Both the position numbers and the translations under genes were made by a program. Positions 56,564-64,000 of a stretch of 64,000 nucleotides of DNA are shown here, in pieces (within the stretch, counting starts at the first letter, position 1; each line of letters starts with the position of its first letter). Source of the stretch: Micromonospora sp. M71_S20 (GTDB taxonomy: Bacteria; Actinomycetota; Actinomycetes; Mycobacteriales; Micromonosporaceae); the NCBI RefSeq assembly GCF_003664255.1, contig NZ_RCCV01000001.1:3906001-3970000 (forward strand), given 5' to 3'. The notes under the pieces are model-generated. The model had not been told where the DNA came from and made no database searches. It saw only the letters and a program-made list of their open reading frames with translations.

Positions 56564-58686
56564 TGCGCGCGCCCCGGATGCTCGCGGTGCTCCTGCTCGC
56601 CGCCGCCCTGGTGACCGTCCCGGCCGGACCGGCCGCCGCGGAGGACGTCGTACGGGCCGAGGCGGAGTCGCTGGCGGTGACCTCGTCCACCGCCCCGGTC
56701 GAGGCGCAGGCCAACTGCTGCGGGGTCGCCTGGTCGGCCGGCCGCCAGCTGTGGCTGCGCGCCGCCCGGGCGGGGGACTCGGTCACCGTGTCGCTGCCGC
56801 CCGTGCCGGCCGGGCAGTACGACATCGGCGGCGTGCTCACCCGCGCCGCCGACTACGGCACCCTGCGCTTCGCCGTCGACGGCGTGGCCGTCGGTCAACT
56901 CTTCGACGGCTACGCCCCGACCGTCCGGCGCGTCGAGGCCGTACCGCTGGGGTCGGCCTCGCTCACCGCCGGCACCCACCGGCTGACGGTGACCGCGACC
57001 GGCCGCTCGGCGTCCTCGACCGGCTTCTTCGCCGGCCTGGACACGGTCACCCTGCGCCGCGTCGGCCCGCTGGCGGCGGTCACCACCACGCCGTACGAGA
57101 CGGTGGCCGAGACGCCGGCGCGGGGGCCGCTGACCCGGGTCTACGACCCGGGCGTGGGGGAGCCGACGGCGTGGTACTACAACGACCACACGATCGTGCG
57201 CGACCAGCGGACCGGGCTGTGGCACGCCTTCGCCATCGCCCACGCGGAGCCCGGCGCGCCCCAGGACGAGAAGAGCTTCGGCCACGCCACGGCGCCCACG
57301 CCCACCGGGCCGTGGACGAAGCAACGACCGGCGCTGACGGCCGACCCGGCGAGGGGTGAACAGTGGATCTGGGCGCCCCACGTCGTCTACGACCAGGGCG
57401 TCTACCACATGTTCTACGCCGCCGGCAGCCCCGACTACGCGAACTACCGCATGCACCTGGCCACCTCGACCGACCTGTTCACCTGGACCCGCAGCCCGGC
57501 CAACCCGCTGTTCACCGACGGCTGGGAGGGGCGCGACCCGATGGTGACCCGGGTCGGCGACCGCTGGGTCATGTACTACACGGCGACCTCCGACCCGCAG
57601 GGCGGCAACCACGTGGTCGCCTACCGCACCAGCACCGACCTGCGGACCTGGAGCGGCCGGGGCGTCGCGTACGCGTCGCCGCACACCGGCCGGGCCGCGG
57701 GGCAGACGGAGTCGCCGTTCGTGGTGCGCCGGGGGGACTGGTGGTACCTCTTCGTCTGCTGCGACGGCACCGACTACGGCGCGGCGTACCGGCGCACCGC
57801 CGTCTACCGCAGCCGCGACCCCCTGCGCTTCGACGGGGCGGAGAAGGTGACCGTGCTCGACGCGCACGCCGCGGAGGTCGTGGTGGACGGGGGGAACTGG
57901 TACCTGAGCCACGCCGGCTGGGGCCAGGGCGGGCTGTGGCTCGCCCCGCTGACCTGGTCCACTCAGGTCGTCGCCCGCGGCTACCAGGTGAGCACCGGAT
58001 TCCTGCGCGCCGACGTGCGCACCTGGCCGCACACCCGGATCGCGTCCCTGGCGGTCGACCCGGCCGGCGGCGGGGCGTACCGGCCGGCGCTGGACTCGTC
58101 GCACCGGGGGACCGGGCCCTACCTGGCGGTCGGCCGCTTCGATGTCACGGACCGGGCGGGTCCGCCGGCCCGGGTGGACGTCTCCGCCGACGGTTCCCGG
58201 ATCAACCTGGTCGGCATGCGGATGGGCGACGAGCCGGTCACCGCCGACTGGCTGCTGACGGTGGCGCCGCGCTGGACCGGGCCGGCGTTGCAGAGCGACG
58301 TCACCTGGTCGGTGACCGGCCCGACGACCGCGCCGGTGTGGGAGGTGGCGTTCAACGTCGACGGTGCCCTGCCGGCGGTCGGTGATCCCGCCGTGGCGGC
58401 CCGGCCGAGCGGGGACGTGCCGGGGATGCCGACGTGGTCGATGACCTCCGGTGCGGGTCTGTCCCTCGTGGCCGCGCACCGCTGGGCCTCGGCGTGGCGC
58501 GGCGACAACACCTGGTACGACGCCGGCCACGCGATGGCGGCCTGGCAGCCGCTGTGGCGCAACGGGGGCACCGCGTGGCCGGCGGGGTCTTACCCGGGCG
58601 GGACGTGGCGGTTCGCCGCCAGCGGGACGGCGCGGGACACCGCGTTCGCCGAGAACGTCCACGCCGCCGTCAACGCCGTGCCGTGA
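56563..58686 (+). CDS. Secreted GH43/GH32-like beta-propeller glycosidase
   Basis: A 707-residue exported protein. Signal peptide ~1-26 (ends AAAE). Residues ~27-165 form a beta-sandwich likely to bind carbohydrate. From ~185 there is a five-bladed-propeller pattern typical of clans F/J: WYYNDHTIV with candidate Asp near 207, IWAPHVVYDQG (near 270), EGRDPMVTRVGDRWVMYYT (near 323-341) with Asp, and QTESPFVVRRGDWWYLF (near 385-401) with Glu. These match the three acidic residues of GH43/GH32 enzymes. The C-terminal part, near 500-700, resembles the GH32-type beta-sandwich. Substrate candidates are arabinofuranosyl, galactofuranosyl or fructosyl linkages. It is coupled to the GH172 gene, which suggests successive action on one glycan. 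Confidence 0.8.
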
Positions 58687-58695
58687 GGGGCCGTA

Positions 58696-58731
58696 CCGGT
58701 GCGGGTCGGGCGGTGGCCCGGCCCGCACCGG
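58696..58731 (+). terminator. Terminator after the GH43-like gene
   Basis: A 16-bp stem (58696-58711 with 58716-58731, one G-U pair) with a 4-base loop begins ten bases after the stop. It ends just before the -35 of the importer operon, separating the two units. Confidence 0.75.
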
Positions 58732-58736
58732 GGGCC

Positions 58737-58783
58737 TTGACAGCAATTAGACACTCCTCTATGTTTCGCCAGAAATCGATTTC
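58737..58783 (+). promoter_or_regulatory. Promoter and operator of the sugar importer operon
   Basis: TTGACA (58737-58742), a 17-base spacer and TATGTT (58760-58765) form a strong sigma70-type promoter. A perfect palindrome GAAATCGATTTC (58772-58783) sits on the expected start site, the same geometry as at the two divergent promoters near 53114 and 53242. A LacI-family repressor released by an imported sugar is the simplest model. Confidence 0.8.
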
Positions 58784-58804
58784 CGATCCCCCTCGGAGGC
58801 CCGC

Positions 58805-60367
58805 ATGAGCGACCAGGTGATCGTCGCCATGTCCGGCATCGCCAAGCGCTTCGGCGGCGTGCACGCCCTGCGCGGCGTCGACCTCACCCTGCGCGCCGGC
58901 GAGGTGCACGCCCTGCTGGGGGAGAATGGGGCCGGCAAGTCGACCCTGATCAACATCCTCTCCGGCGTCGTCACCGACTACGACGGGGAGATCTCGATCG
59001 GCGGTGCGCCCACGCGCTTCGCCGGCCCGGCCGCCGCCCAGGCCGCCGGCATCGCCACCATCCACCAGGAACTCGACCTGGTGCCCGCGCTCTCCGTGGC
59101 CGAGAACCTCGTGCTCGGCCGGGAACCGCGCACCCGGCTGCGGATGCTCGACCGGCGGGCGATGACCCGCGCCGCCCGGGACTGGCTGGGCCCGCTCGGC
59201 GCGCAGATCGATCCGCGCCGGCCCGTCGGTTCGCTGCGCGTCGGCGAGCAGCAACTCGTCGAGATCGCCAAGGCGCTCTCCCTCGACGCCCGCGTGCTCA
59301 TCATGGACGAGCCGACCGCCGCGCTCGCCGACGCCGAAGTGCGGCGGCTGATGTCCACCATCCGCGCGCTGCGCGAGCGCGGCGTGGCCGTCGTCTACAT
59401 CTCCCACCGGCTCGAGGAGATCGAGCACATCGCCGACCGGGCCACCGTTCTGCGCAACGGCGAGGTGGCCGGCACGCTGCGCCCGGACCGCGCCGACCGG
59501 CAGAAGATCATCACGCTGATGGTCGGCCGCCCGGTGGAGACGCTGTTCGGCGCGGGATCCGGCGGTGCCGCCCCGGCGAGCCCCGCCGGGCCGGCCGTGC
59601 TGGAGGTCGACGACCTCGCCGTACGGCCCCGAGGCACCCGGCCCGGGCGCTGCGAACCCGCCGGCGTCAGCCTGACCGTCCGCGCCGGGGAGATCGTCGG
59701 CCTGGCCGGCCTGATGGGGGCGGGCCGCACCGAGCTGCTGGAGACCCTGTACGGCGCCGGCCCGCCCGGTCGCCGCAGCGGCCTGGTCCGGCTCGCCGGC
59801 CGCCCGTACGCCCCGCGGGGCCCCCGGTCCGCGCTGCGCGCCGGCGTCGGCTTCGTGCCGGAGGACCGCCGCCGCTCCGCCCTGGTGCTGGAACATCCCG
59901 TCGGCCGCAGCATCGTGCTGGCCGCCCTGCGCCGGCTCAGCACCGCCGGAATCGTCCGCAACGGACGCGAGCGGGACGCGGTGCGCCAGCAGGTCGCCGC
60001 CCTGGCGATCAAGACGTCGTCGGCCGCCGCGCCGGTCGGCTCGCTCTCCGGCGGCAACCAGCAGAAAGTCGTCTTCGCCCGGCACCTGCTCACCCGCCCC
60101 CGCCTGCTGCTGCTCGACGAGCCGACCCGCGGGGTCGACGTCGGCGCCAAGGCGGAGATCTACCGGCTGCTGCGCCGGCTCGCCGACGACGGGATGGGCA
60201 TCCTGCTCGCCTCGTCGGAGCTGCCCGAGCTGACCGGCGTCTGCGACCGGATCGTGGTCCTGCGGCGCGGGCGGGCCGTCGCGGAACTCCCGGCAGACGG
60301 GTGCACCGGCGAGGACATCCTGACCGCGGCCATGGGCGGCACGGCCGCCGGAAGGGACGACCGATGA
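58805..60367 (+). CDS. Sugar ABC importer, tandem ATPase subunit (RbsA/MglA type)
   Basis: A 520-residue protein with two fused ABC domains, as in ribose, galactose and related monosaccharide importers. The first has the Walker A GENGAGKST (near 39-47) and DEPTAALADAEV (near 166). The second has the modified GLMGAGRTELLE (near 302), LSGGNQQKVV (near 415-424) and LLLDEPTRGVDVG (near 435-447). It would power uptake of a pentose or hexose at the inner face of the membrane. ATG 58805 follows CGGAGG. It is the first gene of the importer operon; its stop overlaps the permease start (ATGA). Confidence 0.95.
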   Translation: MSDQVIVAMSGIAKRFGGVHALRGVDLTLRAGEVHALLGENGAGKSTLINILSGVVTDYDGEISIGGAPTRFAGPAAAQAAGIATIHQELDLVPALSVAENLVLGREPRTRLRMLDRRAMTRAARDWLGPLGAQIDPRRPVGSLRVGEQQLVEIAKALSLDARVLIMDEPTAALADAEVRRLMSTIRALRERGVAVVYISHRLEEIEHIADRATVLRNGEVAGTLRPDRADRQKIITLMVGRPVETLFGAGSGGAAPASPAGPAVLEVDDLAVRPRGTRPGRCEPAGVSLTVRAGEIVGLAGLMGAGRTELLETLYGAGPPGRRSGLVRLAGRPYAPRGPRSALRAGVGFVPEDRRRSALVLEHPVGRSIVLAALRRLSTAGIVRNGRERDAVRQQVAALAIKTSSAAAPVGSLSGGNQQKVVFARHLLTRPRLLLLDEPTRGVDVGAKAEIYRLLRRLADDGMGILLASSELPELTGVCDRIVVLRRGRAVAELPADGCTGEDILTAAMGGTAAGRDDR

Positions 60368-61446
60368 CCCACCTGCGCGCACCGGACCAGGGGCCCGGCA
60401 CGCCGCTCGCCCCGGCCGGCGGCGGCCCGGCGGCCGGCGCCGGCCGGTGGCGGCGGCCCGGCGGCCGGGGCGACCTCGTCGAGCGGCTCTTCGCCGTGCA
60501 GAGCCTCTTCGCGCTGCTGCTGGTGTTCGTGCTGGCCATCGCCGTGTCGCCCCGCCGCAACGGCGAGATCCTGTTCCTGTCCACGGAGAACCTCGGCAAC
60601 ATCGTCCGCGCGGTGTCCGAGATCGGGATCATCGCCATCGGCATGACGTTCGTCGTCCTGCTCGGCGGCATCGACCTCTCCGTCGGCGCCATCCTCGGCC
60701 TGTCCGCCGTCGGCACCGCGACGCTGATGGTCGACTCCGGGCTCGGCATCCTGCCCGCGGTCACCGTCGTCCTGCTTATCGGCGCCCTCTTCGGTGCGTT
60801 GCAGGGCTACGCGACGGCCCGGCTCGGCATCCAGTCGTTCATCGTCACCCTCGCGGGACTCCAGGTCGCGCGCGGTCTCGCCCGGATCTGGTCGGGCGGG
60901 CTCGGCATCCCGATCGCCTACGGCGACGGCCCGCAGGAGGCGCCCCCGGCGTTCGAGATCCTCAACGGCACCGTCAACGGGGTGCTGCCCGTGCCGGCGG
61001 TGCTGTTCATCGGCATCGGCGTGGCCGCGATCGTCGTGCTGCGCAAGACGGCGTTCGCCCGCCACGTCTACGCCATCGGCGGCAACGAGAAGGCCGCCCG
61101 GCTCTCGGGCGTGCCCGTGCTGCGGGTGAAGGTCGCGGTCTTCGCGATCGCGGGCCTGCTCGCCGCGGTGGCCGGCATCATCCACGCCGGACAGCTCAAC
61201 CAGGGCAGCCCCAACGACGGCGCCGGCTACGAACTGGACGCCATCGCCGCGGTGGTCATCGGCGGCACCAGCCTGGCCGGGGGCACCGGCTCGATGGGCG
61301 GCACGCTCGCCGGGGCGCTGCTGCTCGGCATCCTCAACAACATCCTCGCGCTCAACAACATCGACGCCAACGTGCAGCTACTGATCAAGGGACTGGTGAT
61401 CGTGGCCGCCGCCGGGCTGCAGAAGCTACGCCGCAGCATCGTCTGA
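60364..61446 (+). CDS. Sugar ABC importer permease (RbsC type)
   Basis: A 360-residue membrane protein with about nine hydrophobic segments after a ~40-residue Pro/Gly/Arg-rich N-terminus. GIDLSVGAILGL (near 100-111), GGNEKAARLSGV (near 239-250) and the C-terminal GGTSLAGGTGSMGGTLAGALLLG (two parts near 300-322) are typical of the RbsC/BPD_transp_2 group. It forms the membrane channel with the RbsA-type ATPase. ATG 60364 overlaps the previous stop. Confidence 0.95.
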   Translation: MTHLRAPDQGPGTPLAPAGGGPAAGAGRWRRPGGRGDLVERLFAVQSLFALLLVFVLAIAVSPRRNGEILFLSTENLGNIVRAVSEIGIIAIGMTFVVLLGGIDLSVGAILGLSAVGTATLMVDSGLGILPAVTVVLLIGALFGALQGYATARLGIQSFIVTLAGLQVARGLARIWSGGLGIPIAYGDGPQEAPPAFEILNGTVNGVLPVPAVLFIGIGVAAIVVLRKTAFARHVYAIGGNEKAARLSGVPVLRVKVAVFAIAGLLAAVAGIIHAGQLNQGSPNDGAGYELDAIAAVVIGGTSLAGGTGSMGGTLAGALLLGILNNILALNNIDANVQLLIKGLVIVAAAGLQKLRRSIV

Positions 61447-61472
61447 ACCGCCACCGAACAAGGAGCGTCATC

Positions 61473-62474
61473 ATGCGCACCCGTACCGTCCTGCTCGCGC
61501 TGCTGTGCACCGGCGCGCTCGTCAGCTCCACCGCGTGCAGCGTGGAGAAGCCGTCCGACAGCGGCGACGCCGCGGCCGCGAACTGCGGCGCCGGCAAGGA
61601 TTTCCTCATCGGCATGTCGCAGGCCAACAACGCCGAGCCCTACCGGCAGGTCATGAACAACGACGTGCAGACGGCGGCGAAGTCCGTCCCCGGGTTCAGC
61701 GTGGTGGTCTCCGACGCGGCGCAGGACAACAGCAAGCAGGTCGCCGACGTGGAGAACTTCCTCACCCAGAAGATCGACCTGCTGATCATCTCGCCGAACG
61801 AGGCCAAGCCGCTGACCGCGGTGGTGCGCAAGGCGTACGACCGGGGCGTCCCGGTGATCGTGCTCGACCGCAAGGTGGAGGGCGAGGCGTACACGGCCTT
61901 CATCGGCGGGGACAACGTCGCCATCGGCAGGGCCGCCGGCGAGTTCTACGCCAGGACGCTGCTGCCCGCCGGCGGCAAGGTCATCGAGATCGCCGGGCTG
62001 CCCGGCTCCACGCCGGCGGCCGAACGCGCCCAGGGCTTCCGGGAGGGCATCGCGGGCAACCCGAAGATCGAGGTCGTCGCCTCCCAGCCCGGGGACTGGC
62101 TGCGGGAGAAGGGCCAGTCGGTGGCCGACGCGCTGCTCAAGGCGCACCCGGACGCCGCCGCCGTCTACGCCCACAACGACCCGATGGCCGAGGGCGCGTA
62201 CCTGGCCGCGAAGGCGGCCGGGTTGCACACGAAGGTGAAGTTCACCGGCATCGACGCGCTGCCGGTGCCGTCGGGCGGCATCAAGGCCGTCGAGCAGGGC
62301 CGGCTCGCGGCGACCTTCCAGTACGCCACGGGCGGCCGGGAGGCCGTCGACCTCGCCCGCCGGATCCTGGTCGACTGCGACAAGGACGTCCCGCGTGCCA
62401 CCACCCTCGACACGATGCAGATCACCAGGGAGAACGCCGCCGAGACGTACGCGAAGCTCGGTGGCGTCGCCTGA
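61473..62474 (+). CDS. Sugar-binding lipoprotein of the ABC importer (RbsB type)
   Basis: A 333-residue periplasmic-binding-protein-like lipoprotein. The signal ends in a lipobox-like SSTAC with the acylated Cys near residue 22. The mature part is a type 1 sugar-binding fold: FLIGMSQANNAEPYRQVM, LLIISPNEAKPLTAVV, GVPVIVLDRKV, and VYAHNDPMAEGAYLAA. It would capture the sugar released by the secreted glycosidases and hand it to the permease. ATG 61473 has AGGAG seven bases upstream; the gap from the permease is 26 bases. The ligand cannot be named from sequence. Confidence 0.94.
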   Translation: MRTRTVLLALLCTGALVSSTACSVEKPSDSGDAAAANCGAGKDFLIGMSQANNAEPYRQVMNNDVQTAAKSVPGFSVVVSDAAQDNSKQVADVENFLTQKIDLLIISPNEAKPLTAVVRKAYDRGVPVIVLDRKVEGEAYTAFIGGDNVAIGRAAGEFYARTLLPAGGKVIEIAGLPGSTPAAERAQGFREGIAGNPKIEVVASQPGDWLREKGQSVADALLKAHPDAAAVYAHNDPMAEGAYLAAKAAGLHTKVKFTGIDALPVPSGGIKAVEQGRLAATFQYATGGREAVDLARRILVDCDKDVPRATTLDTMQITRENAAETYAKLGGVA

Positions 62475-62537
62475 CCGCCGAGCCGGCACGGGCCCACGGG
62501 CCACGACCCGGACCTGGAAGATCGGGGGAGACCTGGC

Positions 62538-64000
62538 ATGACGGTGGCCGCGGTGCTCGGAGTCGACATCGGCACGTCCAGCAGCAAGGGCGTCCTGGTC
62601 GACCTGTCCGGGTGCGTGCTGCGCTCCGCGGTGCGGGAGCACCGGGTGGACCGGCCGCGACCCGGCTGGGTGGAGATGGACGGCCGCATCTGGTGGAACG
62701 AGTTCGTCGCCCTCACCCGTGAGCTGCTCGCCCCCGGCGACGCCCACGTGGTGTCGGTCGGGGTCAGCGGCATGGGGCCGTGCGTGCTGCTCACCGACGC
62801 CGCCGGCACACCCCTGCGGCCGGCCATCCTCTACGGCGTCGACACCCGCTCCACGCCGCAGATCGCCCGGCTCACCGAGCGCTTCGGAGCGGACGAGATC
62901 CTGCGCCGGTGCGGCTCGACGCTGTCGACCCAGGCGGCGGGGGCGAAGGTCGCCTGGGTCGCCGACGCCGAGCCGGAGCTGTTCTCCCGGGCCCGGCGGC
63001 TGTTCATGCCGAGCTCCTGGCTGGTCTTCCGGCTGACCGGCCGGTACCTGCTCGACCAGCACTCGGCCAGCCAGTGCACGCCGCTGTACGACAGCGCGGC
63101 GCAGGACTGGTACCGCCCCTGGGCCGACGAGATCGCCCCGGGGCTGGAGCTGCCCGAGCTGCGGTGGCCCGGCGACGTGGCCGGCACGGTCACCGCCGGG
63201 GCCGCCGCGGCCACCGGGCTGCCGGCCGGCACCCCGGTCGTGACCGGGACGATCGACGCCTGGTCGGAGGCGGTCAGCGTGGGCGCCCAGGGCGTCGGCG
63301 ACCTGATGCTCATGTACGGCACCACGATGTTCCTCGTGCACACGGTGCCGCACCGGCTGACCAGCCCGTCGCTGTGGGGCACGGTCGGCGCGCTGCCGGG
63401 CACCCGCAACCTGGCCGGCGGCATGGCGACCTCCGGGGCGATCACCGGATGGCTGCGGGAGCTGTTCGACGCCGCCGACTACCCCGAGCTGCTGCGCCTG
63501 GCCGAGCTGTCCGGGCCGGGCGCGCGGGGGCTGCTCATGCTGCCGTTCTTCGCCGGCGAGCGGACCCCCATCCTCGATCCCGACGCCCGGGGCGTGATCG
63601 CCGGCCTGACGCTCTCGCACGGGCGCGGCGACATCTACCGCGCGGCGCTGGAGGCGACCGGGCTGGCGGTGCGCCACAACATCGAGACGATCGAGGCGGC
63701 CGGCGGCGACATCCGGCGCGTCGTGGCGGTGGGCGGCGGCACCCGGGGCAGCCTCTGGACGCAGATCGTCTCGGACGTCACCGGCCGGGCGCAGCACATC
63801 CCGTCGGTCACCATCGGCGCGAGCTACGGCGCCGCGTTCCTCGCCGCCGGCGCCGTGCGGCGGGTCGACATCCACCGGTGGAACCCGGTCCGGGAGGTCC
63901 GCGAGCCGCGCCCGGCCCTCGCCGCCGACTACGCGGAGCTGTACGGGCTGTACCGGCAGCTGTACGCCGGCTCGAAATCCGTCGCCCACGCGTTGGCCGC
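62538..64000 (+). CDS. FGGY-family sugar kinase, C-terminally truncated by the window
   Basis: The reading frame is open from ATG 62538 to the window end (487 codons visible). FGGY hallmarks are present: phosphate loop GVDIGTSSSKGVLVD (near 8-22), GVSGMGPCVLLTD (near 73-85), candidate catalytic Asp in GTIDAWSEAVSVG (near 236-248), and AVGGGTRGSLWTQIVSDVTGR (near 396-416). It resembles xylulokinase/ribulokinase-type enzymes; the exact sugar is uncertain. Its place after the importer indicates that it phosphorylates the incoming sugar or its keto isomer. GGGGGAG lies about nine bases upstream of the start. Confidence 0.92.
   Translation, partial: MTVAAVLGVDIGTSSSKGVLVDLSGCVLRSAVREHRVDRPRPGWVEMDGRIWWNEFVALTRELLAPGDAHVVSVGVSGMGPCVLLTDAAGTPLRPAILYGVDTRSTPQIARLTERFGADEILRRCGSTLSTQAAGAKVAWVADAEPELFSRARRLFMPSSWLVFRLTGRYLLDQHSASQCTPLYDSAAQDWYRPWADEIAPGLELPELRWPGDVAGTVTAGAAAATGLPAGTPVVTGTIDAWSEAVSVGAQGVGDLMLMYGTTMFLVHTVPHRLTSPSLWGTVGALPGTRNLAGGMATSGAITGWLRELFDAADYPELLRLAELSGPGARGLLMLPFFAGERTPILDPDARGVIAGLTLSHGRGDIYRAALEATGLAVRHNIETIEAAGGDIRRVVAVGGGTRGSLWTQIVSDVTGRAQHIPSVTIGASYGAAFLAAGAVRRVDIHRWNPVREVREPRPALAADYAELYGLYRQLYAGSKSVAHALA

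Overview
The window is very GC-rich DNA with actinobacterial codon use. It carries an actinobacterial-style tandem glycine riboswitch, SARP and LmbU-type antibiotic-cluster regulators, and secreted enzymes with Tat or Sec signals. A filamentous actinomycete is the best reading. Micromonosporaceae is plausible, but I infer that only from overall style, not from a marker gene.

Region 1 (1-14363) reads as one catabolic island for collagen. It holds a secreted M9-type collagenase (8592-6049, minus strand), an Xaa-Pro aminopeptidase, the end of a hydroxyproline epimerase, a three-subunit D-hydroxyproline dehydrogenase and an aldehyde dehydrogenase of the alpha-ketoglutarate-semialdehyde type. After these comes a riboswitch-led run of gcvT, gcvH, glyA, proline dehydrogenase and L-serine dehydratase. 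Collagen is mainly Gly, Pro and Hyp, and each has a catabolic entry here. Two genes, the large dehydrogenase subunit and glyA, carry apparent single-base frameshifts.

Region 2 (14572-17518) holds an FAD monooxygenase and an MFS exporter. Region 3 (about 18067-44679) is a nonribosomal peptide cluster. It has three NRPS proteins with five adenylation domains in total (A-T-C-A-T, C-A-T-C-A-T, C-A-T), MbtH, a free thioesterase, tailoring enzymes (P450, diiron oxygenase, DAO-type flavoenzyme, ornithine-cyclodeaminase-like reductase, DegT aminotransferase), a SARP and an LmbU-type regulator. An ornithine N-hydroxylase (34836-36194) together with a PaiB/KtzT-like protein (42999-42340) points to L-piperazic acid as a building block. 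Two modules of the second NRPS are near-identical except for the substrate-selecting part of the A domain. The same 18-bp perfect palindrome lies at both ends of the cluster (17871-17888 and 44684-44701).

Region 4 (44755-46617) has an SRPBCC protein and an aldo/keto reductase. Region 5 (46756-64000) is a secreted wall- and glycan-degrading locus. A minus-strand operon encodes a lysozyme-like protein, a lysozyme-like/amidase fusion, a Tat-exported esterase of the Ag85/esterase-D fold and an M23 peptidase; three of these four end in the same six FG-GAP/VCBS-like repeats. Divergent from it are a GH172 (DUF2961) enzyme with the same repeats and a GH43/GH32-like protein, then a ribose-type ABC importer and an FGGY sugar kinase (truncated by the window end). 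Three promoters in this region share one layout: TTGACA, 17-18 bp spacer, a -10, and a GAAATCGATTTC-type operator at the expected start site. That argues for one repressor controlling both the wall hydrolases and the sugar importer. Breakdown of arabinogalactan-containing actinobacterial cell walls is the hypothesis I find most attractive, and it is untested.
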